A stretch of DNA of 25,096 nucleotides from an uncultured Methanobrevibacter sp. (GTDB taxonomy: Archaea > Methanobacteriota > Methanobacteria > Methanobacteriales > Methanobacteriaceae): positions 1-25,096 of the forward strand of contig NZ_CALDKF010000077.1 in the NCBI RefSeq assembly GCF_937898925.1, read 5' to 3'. A program made the position numbers and the translations under genes. Position 1 is the stretch's first letter; each line of letters starts with the position of its first letter. The notes beneath the pieces were generated by a model, which saw only the letters and a program-made list of their open reading frames with translations, had not been told where the DNA came from and did not search any database. Below are positions 16,201 through 23,351 of this stretch, one piece after another.

Positions 16201-17607
16201 GTGGAAAATTTTAGTGAATGGTTCCATGACATTTTAGAAAATGCAGATATAACCGATTCAAGATATCCTATTAAGGGAATGGCTGTATGGCGTCCTTATG
16301 GATTTCAAATCAGAAGAGCAACTTTAAACATATTTAGAGACTTGATGGACAAAGAGCATGATGAAACCCTATTTCCTTTACTCATTCCAGAAGCGGAACT
16401 TGCAAAAGAGGGAATTCATGTAAAGGGATTTGAAGATGAGGTATATTGGGTTACTCATGGTGGTCAGACAGAATTAAATGAAAAGCTTGCAATCAGACCA
16501 ACCAGTGAAACCGCAATGTACCCTATGTTTGCATTATGGGTAAGATCACACATTGACCTTCCTATCAAGCAATACCAAGTTGTAAACACCTTCAGATATG
16601 AGACCAAACATACAAGACCTCTTATTAGAGTAAGAGAAATCACTACCTTTGCAGAAGCTCACACAGTTCATTCAAGCGCTGAAGAGGCTGCAGAACAGGT
16701 TGAAACAGGTATCGAACTCTACAAGAAATTCTTTGACGGACTTGGAATCGCTTATCTCATCAGCAAAAGACCTGTATGGGACAAGTTCCCAGGTGCAGAA
16801 TACACCATGGCATTCGATACAATCATGCCGGATGGAAAGACATTGCAGATTGGTACTGTTCACAACTTAGGCCAAACCTTTGCACATACCTTTGAAATCA
16901 CCTTCGAGAACAAGGAAGGAAACCATGAATATGCTTATCAAACCTGTTACGGTATCTCTGACAGAGTGATTGCAGCAGCAATTGCAGCTCATGGAGATGA
17001 GAAAGGTCTTCAATTGCCTCCTGAAATCTCTCCAAAGCAAATCACTATCATTCCAATCATCTTCAAGGATGGTGGAGAGGAAGTGATGGCTAAATGTAAT
17101 GAAATCAAGGATGCATTGGAAGCTAAAGGAATAAGAGTCCAAATGGATACAAGAGACATCAGACCTGGTAAAAAGTTCTTTGATTGGGAACTCAAAGGAA
17201 CTCCTCTCAGATTCGAATTAGGACCAAGAGACTTAAACAACAATGTAGCAATCCTTGGAAGAAGAGACACTGGTGAAAAGATTGAAGTAAGCTTAGACGA
17301 CGACATTGCTGAAAAGGTATCAGACTTATTAGTTGAAGTTGAAGAAAGCATGAAAGCTAATTCCTGGGCTAAACAGGAAGAGAAAATAGTAACCTTAGAC
17401 AGTCTTGACAATGTTTCTGACATTGTTGATGAAGGAAAGGTCGTTAAGTTCTACTGGTGCGGAGACGAGGAATGTGGAAAGGCGATTGAAGAGGAAACCG
17501 GCGTGGATATCCTTGGTATAAATGAAGAGGGCATTGAAACCGATAAGGTCTGTCCACATTGTGGAAACCCAGCTAAACATTTAGCTTTAATGGCTAAAAC
17601 TTACTAG
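16201..17607 (+). CDS. proS: Prolyl-tRNA synthetase, archaeal/eukaryotic type
   Basis: This class II synthetase attaches proline to tRNA-Pro. It has 468 residues, the size of the archaeal type without the bacterial editing insertion. FRYETKHTRPLIRVREITTF spans class II motif 2. YGISDRV (about 257-263) is in motif 3. HACB-type anticodon domain follows (from about 280). The C-terminal domain has a zinc site (C420, C425, C451, C454) and ends in AKTY, as expected for this type. The start codon is GTG at 16201, with AGGTGAT just upstream; no better ATG is near. A TATA-like run lies close (16173-16184) and others farther upstream. It heads a forward run with cofC (51-57 bases later) and thiD. Confidence 0.97.
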   Translation: MENFSEWFHDILENADITDSRYPIKGMAVWRPYGFQIRRATLNIFRDLMDKEHDETLFPLLIPEAELAKEGIHVKGFEDEVYWVTHGGQTELNEKLAIRPTSETAMYPMFALWVRSHIDLPIKQYQVVNTFRYETKHTRPLIRVREITTFAEAHTVHSSAEEAAEQVETGIELYKKFFDGLGIAYLISKRPVWDKFPGAEYTMAFDTIMPDGKTLQIGTVHNLGQTFAHTFEITFENKEGNHEYAYQTCYGISDRVIAAAIAAHGDEKGLQLPPEISPKQITIIPIIFKDGGEEVMAKCNEIKDALEAKGIRVQMDTRDIRPGKKFFDWELKGTPLRFELGPRDLNNNVAILGRRDTGEKIEVSLDDDIAEKVSDLLVEVEESMKANSWAKQEEKIVTLDSLDNVSDIVDEGKVVKFYWCGDEECGKAIEEETGVDILGINEEGIETDKVCPHCGNPAKHLALMAKTY

Positions 17608-17664
17608 TTTAAAAATATTTAAAATAAATTTAAATCAAGACATTAGAATCATAGAGGAATGGAA

Positions 17665-18372
17665 ATGGATAAGATTTATGCAATAATTCCAGTGAACCAA
17701 TTTGCAAATGCTAAAACAAGATTATCTCCTTTTTTATCACCTGAAGAGAGAAAAAATCTTTTAAAGGCAATGCTAAAGGACATTGCAATCACATTAAAGC
17801 CTATTGTAGATGATATCATAATAATAAGTAAGGATGAAGAGGTTTTGGCATATGCAGAGGAATTGGAACTTACTGCACTTGTTGAAGAGGACCACAAGTC
17901 ATCTAAAGCTTCAAAAAATGGTGATGAAGGCCCTTTAAACAAAGCTTTAAAGCAAGCTATGAAATGGTCCAGAAAGAAAACAAGAAAAGTCATTATCTTG
18001 CCATCTGACATTCCATTGATTGGAAAGACCAATATCAAGCTTCTAATTGACCAAGCAAAAAACCTTGATTTCATCATTGTTCCTTCAAAAGGTGGAGGAA
18101 CCAATGCTTTAATCATCAAGCCATTGTCCATTGACATGAAATTCGGCGGATTCAGTTTCAAAAAGCATATTGAAGAGGCTGAAAAGAAGAAATTGGTCCC
18201 ATTGGTTCATGACTCATTCTATATGGCACTTGATGTAAACACCACTGAAGACCTTGGTGAAATCATGCTTCATGGAAATGGAACAGAAACCAAGAAATAC
18301 TTGGAATCACTTGGTATCAAGGTTGAATCATTCCGTGGCCATGAAAGGCTTAAGGTCACTAGAGATGAATAA
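17665..18372 (+). CDS. cofC: 2-phospho-L-lactate guanylyltransferase CofC
   Basis: The enzyme activates 2-phospho-L-lactate with GTP to lactyl-diphospho-guanosine, the substrate of CofD in F420 synthesis. The nucleotidyltransferase start IYAIIPVNQFANAKTRLSPFLS carries the substrate-binding KTRL. Further on come ILPSDIPLIG (metal-binding Asp) and PSKGGGTNALI, both typical of the family. From ATG at 17665 it has 235 residues. An ATG six bases upstream (17659) overlaps the AGAGGA ribosome-binding site and is less likely. The gene follows proS by under 60 bases, so cotranscription is likely. T runs after the stop (about 18377-18415) may end that transcript before thiD. Another F420-ligase homologue is encoded at 23352. 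Confidence 0.93.
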   Translation: MDKIYAIIPVNQFANAKTRLSPFLSPEERKNLLKAMLKDIAITLKPIVDDIIIISKDEEVLAYAEELELTALVEEDHKSSKASKNGDEGPLNKALKQAMKWSRKKTRKVIILPSDIPLIGKTNIKLLIDQAKNLDFIIVPSKGGGTNALIIKPLSIDMKFGGFSFKKHIEEAEKKKLVPLVHDSFYMALDVNTTEDLGEIMLHGNGTETKKYLESLGIKVESFRGHERLKVTRDE

Positions 18373-18446
18373 TTTTTAACTATTTGCCTTCTTATTTTTA
18401 ATTTTTAATTTTTTTAGAATTTTATAAAAAACATTTGCGTGATATT

Positions 18447-19238
18447 ATGATAGGACTAACAATTGCAGGATTCGATCCTTCAGGAGGAGCAGGAATAAGC
18501 ACTGACATCAAGACCATGGCAGCTCATGGTGTTCATGCATGTGCAGCAGTCACTGCACTCACTGCACAAAACCCTAAAAAAGTGTTTTCTGTTGAACCTG
18601 TTAGCACTACATATATCTCTGAGCAGATAGATTCTATTTTTGATGAGTACACTATCAAATACTCAAAGACAGGCCTCTTATACTCAAAAGAAATCATCCA
18701 ACTTGTAAGTAAAAAGGTCGATGAATACAATTTAAGCATAGTTGTTGATCCAGTGATGGTAGCTAGTGCAGGAGATGCACTTGCAAAGATGGAAATAGCT
18801 GATGCTTTAAAGAAATATCTCCTTGAAAAAACACTTCTTGTAACTCCTAATGTATCTGAAGCAGAAAAACTTTCAGGAATGAAAATTGAAAGTGTTGAAG
18901 ATGCAAAGGAAGCAGCATATAAGATTGGGGAATACTGCAATGTAATGATTACTGGTGGACACCTTAATGGAACAAACATCATTTACAATAAGGAAAAAGA
19001 TGAATTAAGCACTTTACATCAGGATCTAATCAAATCTGACAATTTGCATGGAACAGGATGCAGCCTATCTGCTGCAATTTGTGCAAATCTTGTTTTATTA
19101 AACAATAATGATAAAAATAGTAAAGATGAGGATAATTTAAAAATAGCTATAAAAAAATCCACCAAATTCATTTACGAATCCGTTAAAAACGGCAGATACG
19201 GTACTTTAAATCCTAATTTTAATTCTAAATTATTATAA
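18447..19238 (+). CDS. thiD: Hydroxymethylpyrimidine/phosphomethylpyrimidine kinase ThiD, without a ThiN domain
   Basis: The ribokinase-like enzyme phosphorylates HMP and HMP-phosphate for thiamine synthesis. Motifs are GFDPSGGAGISTDIKT near the N-terminus, VVDPVMVASAGD, TPNVSEAE and LHGTGCSLSAAI with the catalytic Asp-like/GTGC anion hole region. From ATG at 18447 it has 263 residues. Many archaeal versions are longer because of a fused ThiN (thiamine-phosphate synthase) domain; this one stops at the kinase, so a separate ThiE or ThiN is expected elsewhere. A TTG at 18435 would add four residues, but GTGAT just before the ATG supports the shorter form. A TATA-like TTTATAAAAA at 18421-18430 is very close, so transcription may start almost at the ATG. 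Confidence 0.94.
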   Translation: MIGLTIAGFDPSGGAGISTDIKTMAAHGVHACAAVTALTAQNPKKVFSVEPVSTTYISEQIDSIFDEYTIKYSKTGLLYSKEIIQLVSKKVDEYNLSIVVDPVMVASAGDALAKMEIADALKKYLLEKTLLVTPNVSEAEKLSGMKIESVEDAKEAAYKIGEYCNVMITGGHLNGTNIIYNKEKDELSTLHQDLIKSDNLHGTGCSLSAAICANLVLLNNNDKNSKDEDNLKIAIKKSTKFIYESVKNGRYGTLNPNFNSKLL

Positions 19239-19321
19239 AATAAAAATAGTGCTCTCTTTTTAAGATAAAAAAATAAAAAATAGCTAACTCTTTTTTAAAG
19301 AATTAAAAAATAAAAAAAGAA

Positions 19322-19343
19322 TTATCACTATAAAAAGTGATAA
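19322..19343. terminator. Bidirectional hairpin terminator between thiD and the ABC ATPase gene
   Basis: TTATCACT (19322-19329) and AGTGATAA (19336-19343) form a perfect 8-bp stem with a 6-base loop. A T run follows on the forward strand (about 19345-19349). Longer T runs follow on the reverse strand (about 19290-19320). It lies midway between the two convergent stop codons and can end both transcripts. Confidence 0.7.
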
Positions 19344-19374
19344 ATTTTTGTAACAAATTTAAAACTCGTTATTT

Positions 19375-20127
19375 CTACGGTTCCCAGACTCCTAAAAGCT
19401 TTTCAACTTCATCTTGGAAATCCAAGAACTCTCTTGATTCTCTTTGACGAGGTCTTTCAAGAGGAACCTCTACCACGTCTTTTATTCTACCTGGCCTTTT
19501 ATCCATGATCACAATCTTGTCTGCCAAATAGACCGCTTCATCAACATCGTGAGTGACGAAAAGAATAGTGGTTTCGAATCTTTTCCAAACTCCAATCAAT
19601 TGTTCCTGCAAGGTATGCCTATTCAACATATCAACTGCTGAAAACGGCTCATCCATAAGCAAGACAGGAGTGTGGTTCAATAAGGAACGAATAATAGCTA
19701 CCCTTTGCTTCATACCACCTGAAAGCTCATGAGGATAACTGTATTTAAAGTCAGCTAATCCAACTCTTTCAAGATATCTTTCAGCAGCAGCAAGATTTTC
19801 CTCTTTACTATGCTCTCCGGATAAATTTAAACCAAACATTACATTATCTAAAACATTTAACCAAGGGAATAAAGAATATTGTTGGAAAATGAACCCCCTT
19901 TCCTTAGAAGGACCTTCTACAAGTTCTCCTCTATCGTAAATCTCACCTTCATCAGGTTTTTCCAAACCTGCAACCATTCTTAGAAGGGTTGTTTTCCCAC
20001 AACCGGAAGGCCCTAAAAGACAGATGAGCTCTCCATCATCAACATGCAAATTGACATCTTTTAAAGCCATGAAATCTTTATCTTTAGTAATAAATGATTT
20101 AGAAACATTTTTTATATCAATTGCCAA
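19375..20127 (-). CDS. ABC transporter ATPase, nitrate/sulfonate/taurine (SsuB/TauB) type
   Basis: This cytoplasmic ATPase powers the importer encoded with it. From the preferred start it has 250 residues: Walker A GPSGCGKT (39-46), Q-loop FQQYSLFPW, signature LSGGMKQR (135-142), Walker B with DEPFSAVD (159-166) and the switch His of FVTHDVDEA (H193). The DEAVYLADKI segment and the short C-terminus place it in the SsuB/TauB/NrtD group. A GTG at 20136 is in frame but belongs to the AGGTG ribosome-binding site, so I prefer TTG at 20127. An ATG start is not available there. The permease gene lies about 60 bases upstream on the same strand. A hairpin terminator follows the stop. Confidence 0.94.
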   Translation of the reverse strand: MAIDIKNVSKSFITKDKDFMALKDVNLHVDDGELICLLGPSGCGKTTLLRMVAGLEKPDEGEIYDRGELVEGPSKERGFIFQQYSLFPWLNVLDNVMFGLNLSGEHSKEENLAAAERYLERVGLADFKYSYPHELSGGMKQRVAIIRSLLNHTPVLLMDEPFSAVDMLNRHTLQEQLIGVWKRFETTILFVTHDVDEAVYLADKIVIMDKRPGRIKDVVEVPLERPRQRESREFLDFQDEVEKLLGVWEP

Positions 20128-20186
20128 TATAAACACCTTTTATTAATATACTGAAACTGGTAATTATTCTCTCTTCTTTACTTTAA

Positions 20187-20930
20187 TTACCAGAATATTC
20201 TATCTTGTGCTTTTCTAAATCCATAATCAAATAAAATACCGATTAAACCAATAATTATCATACCAACTACAACAGTTCCTGGCTGGAACAATTGACTTGC
20301 AGTCAAGATCATGTATCCTAATCCTCTGCTTGAAGCAATCATCTCAGCGGATACGGTACACATCAATGCGATACTTACTCCTACCTTAAGCCCTGATACA
20401 ATGTAAGGCAATGCAGAAGGAAGCACGATTTTAGTCAAGATATTCCAATTGTTAGCACCTAAAGTCTGAGCAGCTTCAATCAATACCTTATCGGTTCTCT
20501 TTACACCGTCAATGGTATATACAAGTACAGAGAATACACAACCGATAAAGATTACGAATACTGCGGAAGATAAACCTATACCAAACCATAAAATGGAAAA
20601 TGGAATCCAAGAGATAGGTGGAATAGGCCTTAAGATACTAATGATCAAGGAACTTAATCTATCTAAAGTTTCATACCATCCAAGAATTATTCCTAAAGGA
20701 ATTGCAACTGCTGATGCAAGGATAATACCTGAAAATACTTTTACAAGAGTGCTTGAGGTATGCATGAACAGTTTTCCATTGCTTATTAAAGTCCAAGCCG
20801 CAGTGAATACGTTTAAAGGACTTGGTAAAATATAGTATGGAATCAAATGCAAACCATCAGTAAGCAAATACCAAATAATGAGAAGTATTGCCGGTAAGAT
20901 AAATGGTAATAATTCTTTCTTAATATCCAT
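20187..20930 (-). CDS. ABC transporter permease, SsuC/TauC type
   Basis: The 247-residue membrane protein has about six hydrophobic helices: first at about 9-24, then around 63-85, 95-115, 120-140, 175-195 and 217-235. The cytoplasmic EAA loop that docks on the ATPase is EAAQTLGANNWNILTKIVLP (152-171), typical of the BPD_transp_1 family. RPIPPISWIPFSILWFGIG (101-119) is the conserved pre-EAA segment of nitrate/sulfonate/taurine permeases. AGTGAT precedes the ATG. The upstream gap of 255 bases to the binding-protein gene contains that gene's terminator and a TATA-like element (about 21062-21072), so the permease and ATPase may also have their own promoter. Confidence 0.94.
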   Translation of the reverse strand: MDIKKELLPFILPAILLIIWYLLTDGLHLIPYYILPSPLNVFTAAWTLISNGKLFMHTSSTLVKVFSGIILASAVAIPLGIILGWYETLDRLSSLIISILRPIPPISWIPFSILWFGIGLSSAVFVIFIGCVFSVLVYTIDGVKRTDKVLIEAAQTLGANNWNILTKIVLPSALPYIVSGLKVGVSIALMCTVSAEMIASSRGLGYMILTASQLFQPGTVVVGMIIIGLIGILFDYGFRKAQDRIFW

Positions 20931-21129
20931 TAAATCACTATCTTAAATTGTTTTAATATAATTTATTAACTAACAATTAATATCACCGATTAGAAATCGA
21001 AAATCAAAAATAATTAATTAATGAATTATATCATTCATATATTAATAATTAACTTTCTTTAATATATATAATTTAGCATTTAAAAAAAGTCAATTGTAAA
21101 TGAGAAGGAAAAATTAAAAATAATAAAAA

Positions 21130-21174
21130 TATTGAAAAAAAATAGAAAAAATAAGAATTGCTCAAATAGAGCAA
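21130..21174 (-). terminator. Hairpin and T-tract terminator after the binding-protein gene
   Basis: TTGCTC (21158-21163) and GAGCAA (21169-21174) make a perfect 6-bp stem with a 5-base loop, 12 bases after the stop codon of the binding-protein gene. On the reverse strand it is followed by several T runs down to about 21130. The structure looks like a strong or partial terminator that separates the binding protein from permease and ATPase expression. Confidence 0.65.
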
Positions 21175-21185
21175 GTCTTATAAAT

Positions 21186-22133
21186 TTATAAATCTGCGAA
21201 GATTTGATCTTGAGTTAAAGGTTTTTGTAAAAGACCTAATTTAACTTCAAGGTTCATGAAGTCCATTACATTTTCTTTGTAACTGCTATCTAAACCGGAA
21301 ATGAAAGTAGTGTCTTTGATTACACCTGCTTGCAATTCTTGGTCAGGCACAATGTCTTCAGGTAAGCATGCAGCTGCTTCTGCAGGGTTTTCGTTAGTGA
21401 ATGCAGTTGCATTTTCATGAGCAGCTAAGACTTTTTTCAATTCTTCAGGATGATTGTTGATGAAGTCTTCTCTTGCTACAACACAACAACATGGGTGACC
21501 AGGAATGATTTCTCCACTGGTTTCAACTAATTTACCGTCACCGTTTTTAACAGCAATGGAAGCATATGGTTCCCAAATGATCATTGCGTCAACTTGACCA
21601 GCTTTTAAAGCGTCAGTCATTTGAGCAGCTTTCATGGTAGTGAATTCAACATCACTGGTAGATACGCCTGCATCAGTTAAAGCAGAGGTTAAAAGCATGT
21701 TTTGAATGGTTGCTTCACCAGGGGTTGCTACAGTTTTGCCTTTTAAGTCAGCAATAGTGTTGATTCCACTGTTTTTATTAGCAACGATGGAACTTCCTTC
21801 AACTTGAGCACCGGAAACAACTTTTACTGGAACTCCTTGAGAAATGGAAGACATTACAGGAGTGATACCTGCATAACCAATATCGATATCTCCACTTGCC
21901 ATAGCAGTCATTAAGTCTCCACCATTGTTAAATTGGGTTAATTCAACAGTAAGACCTTGATCTTCAAACATTTTCTTTTCTTGTGCAACAAAAAGTGCGG
22001 TGTCGTGATCGGATGGTAAGTGACCGATTCTTACAACATTGTCACCAGAGCCACCGCTGGTTGCAAAGTAAGCACCTACAGCTACAAGAGCTATAATTAC
22101 AACAGCAATAATTGCTAAAATTTTTTTATCCAT
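21186..22133 (-). CDS. ABC transporter substrate-binding protein, SsuA/TauA/NMT1-like, with CCC motif
   Basis: The extracellular solute-binding protein delivers a small anion to the permease. From ATG at 22133 it has 315 residues. The N-terminus has two Lys and a hydrophobic segment (about 4-24) with no lipobox Cys, so it is probably a membrane-anchored protein. The NMT1/SBP_bac-like fold is recognised from VRIGHLPSDHDTALFVA, DIDIGYAGITPV, LKGKTVATPG and the ligand-hinge IIWEPYA. The unusual element is GHPCCCVVARED, with three Cys at 215-217 in the second lobe. A GTG at 22142 would add three residues but overlaps the GTGAT ribosome-binding site. The promoter at 22162-22193 carries inverted repeats. 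Ligand candidates are sulfonates such as taurine or coenzyme M, or other anions; none is proven. Confidence 0.92.
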   Translation of the reverse strand: MDKKILAIIAVVIIALVAVGAYFATSGGSGDNVVRIGHLPSDHDTALFVAQEKKMFEDQGLTVELTQFNNGGDLMTAMASGDIDIGYAGITPVMSSISQGVPVKVVSGAQVEGSSIVANKNSGINTIADLKGKTVATPGEATIQNMLLTSALTDAGVSTSDVEFTTMKAAQMTDALKAGQVDAMIIWEPYASIAVKNGDGKLVETSGEIIPGHPCCCVVAREDFINNHPEELKKVLAAHENATAFTNENPAEAAACLPEDIVPDQELQAGVIKDTTFISGLDSSYKENVMDFMNLEVKLGLLQKPLTQDQIFADL

Positions 22134-22161
22134 AAAAATCACTTTAATTTTTAAAATTAAA

Positions 22162-22193
22162 CAAAATGGTTCTTATATACTCTCATTTTGAGA
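22162..22193 (-). promoter_or_regulatory. Binding-protein promoter flanked by an inverted repeat (probable operator)
   Basis: On the reverse strand the TATA box reads TATATAA (forward 22173-22179), giving a start of transcription near 22150. It is bracketed by CAAAATG (22162-22168) and CATTTTG (22184-22190), exact inverted repeats 15 bases apart. The outer arm is itself inside a 13-base palindrome (TCTCATTTTGAGA, 22181-22193) at the BRE position. A repressor bound here would block TBP/TFB. Confidence 0.65.
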
Positions 22194-22606
22194 TTTCAAT
22201 TCATATAAAAACTTTTAAAATAATAAGTTGTTTTTTTATAAATCATTTTAATAATTTAGAAAAAACTAATAAATTAAAATAAAGGTTTAATTTGAAATTA
22301 AAAAGGTATTTATCAATTAGCTTTTATGGATTAATAAAATATAATTTAAAAACTTATTACTTATATTAAAGATTGATAAACAAAGTATATAATGTTTTTC
22401 ATTAAATAAAGGCATGATAGATTAATAGTGCAAAAAATAACTACAATGATAATAAATATATATTATTTAAACAGTTAAAAACGTGTTAAATTAAAAAAAT
22501 AGGGCTAAAAATAAATTATTTCAAGAGATAATTGAAAAACATCAAAATATGAACCATTTTAAAAGATTTAACTAGGTTAATGGAGAAATATATAACAATT
22601 GTTAAA

Positions 22607-22677
22607 TACCGATATGCTAACATATTTGTACTATAAAAGTTACAAAAATAAAAAAATATGTACCAATATGCTAACAT
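22607..22677. repeat. Pair of 17-bp direct repeats
   Basis: TACCGATATGCTAACAT at 22607-22623 and TACCAATATGCTAACAT at 22661-22677 differ at one base and start 54 bases apart. An adjacent palindrome (22593-22604) precedes them. They may be protein-binding sites or remnants of an insertion, as the transposase-derived gene is close by. Confidence 0.55.
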
Positions 22678-22755
22678 TGATATTTTTTGGCTCTTCAAAA
22701 ATTAATACAAATTGATAAAAAAAACAATATGAATTTTTAAGAAAAAATTTTTGAA

Positions 22756-23139
22756 TCATTCCTCTATATCAAAGAATTCTGGATTGCTCAATAACTTATC
22801 CCTAAACAATTTGGATATCCTTGAAATGCATTGCCTGCTGTAATCCAACTCTTCAGACAATTGAGTGGTTGTTTTCTTATCTAAATTAAATAGGATATAT
22901 AACATCACATTTAGAGGTATTTTGCTCTTATGGAAGATTGTTCCTGAAAAGTCATTGAAGTTAGCGCCACAATCCTTGCACACATATCTTCTGGTCCTTC
23001 CTTGGTTTCCCCTACTGTTAACGTTATATGATTTGCATTTAGGACAATAGACTCCATTAACCCAACGGACACTCCTAAAGAATGCCATAGCTACCTGATC
23101 ATCAGGAATTTCTACATTCGGATTAATAATATCTTTCAT
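22756..23139 (-). CDS. Stand-alone IS1595-type zinc-ribbon/HTH protein (no transposase catalytic domain)
   Basis: From ATG at 23139 the protein has 127 residues. Residues 32-57 are a zinc ribbon (C32, C35, C54, C57), followed by GTIFHKSKIPLNVMLYILF and an HTH (TTTQLSEELDYSRQCISRI). This is the N-terminal half of IS1595/ISXO2-type transposases. The usual DDE catalytic domain is absent and no remnant follows, so it is either a truncated transposase or a domesticated DNA-binding regulator. An in-frame extension to 23250 adds 37 hydrophobic, AT-driven residues without a ribosome-binding site and is rejected. No SD-like bases precede the ATG. A TATA box (23160-23171) places the transcription start about at the ATG, so the message is probably leaderless. 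Confidence 0.8.
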   Translation of the reverse strand: MKDIINPNVEIPDDQVAMAFFRSVRWVNGVYCPKCKSYNVNSRGNQGRTRRYVCKDCGANFNDFSGTIFHKSKIPLNVMLYILFNLDKKTTTQLSEELDYSRQCISRISKLFRDKLLSNPEFFDIEE

Positions 23140-23267
23140 GATAAAGACTATTATTATTAAAATATATATAATTTTTGTCATGTTTGTAATAGTTGAATAA
23201 TTAAAAAAATAGGATAAAAAAATTAATAAAAAACATCCAAAAATATTCAATGAAAATGAAATAAACT

Positions 23268-23325
23268 AAACATATAAATACAATTAAAAAAATAAAATAA
23301 ATAGGTTGTTGGATTTATTCAACAA
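23268..23325 (+). promoter_or_regulatory. Promoter with inverted repeat before the CofE-like gene
   Basis: ATATAAATA at 23272-23280 is a TATA box that predicts a transcription start near 23300. TTGTTG (23306-23311) and CAACAA (23320-23325) are exact 6-base inverted repeats with an 8-base centre just after that start. The AGGAG ribosome-binding site and ATG (23352) follow. The palindrome may be an operator or a leader hairpin. Confidence 0.5.
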
Positions 23326-23351
23326 ATTTATGTTTATTAGGAGTAATAAAA

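Larger units (their letters stand above)
22143..22755. other. 613-bp AT-rich gap with short repeats, no convincing gene
   Basis: The left end holds the binding-protein promoter. Farther right are a perfect 12-base palindrome, TAACAATTGTTA (22593-22604), and a 17-base direct repeat (22607-22623 and 22661-22677, 16 of 17 identical, 54 apart). A 60-codon reverse-strand frame across these repeats (22516-22698) is hydrophobic, AT-driven and lacks a ribosome-binding site, so I do not call it. The right end should contain the terminator of the zinc-ribbon gene (T-rich on the reverse strand at about 22718-22752). Confidence 0.55.

Noticed and set aside
17010..17423. Reverse-strand 137-codon frame in proS
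   Set aside because: It is antisense shadow coding in a well-supported ProRS gene.
22516..22698. A 60-codon reverse-strand frame of hydrophobic residues
   Set aside because: It has no ribosome-binding site, its composition follows AT richness, and it spans the 17-bp repeats, giving repeated MLAY segments. It is not a credible gene.
23140..23250. N-terminal extension of the zinc-ribbon protein by 37 residues
   Set aside because: The added residues are an AT-driven hydrophobic run over the promoter. The TATA box at 23160-23171 lies within it, and the family domain starts after 23139.
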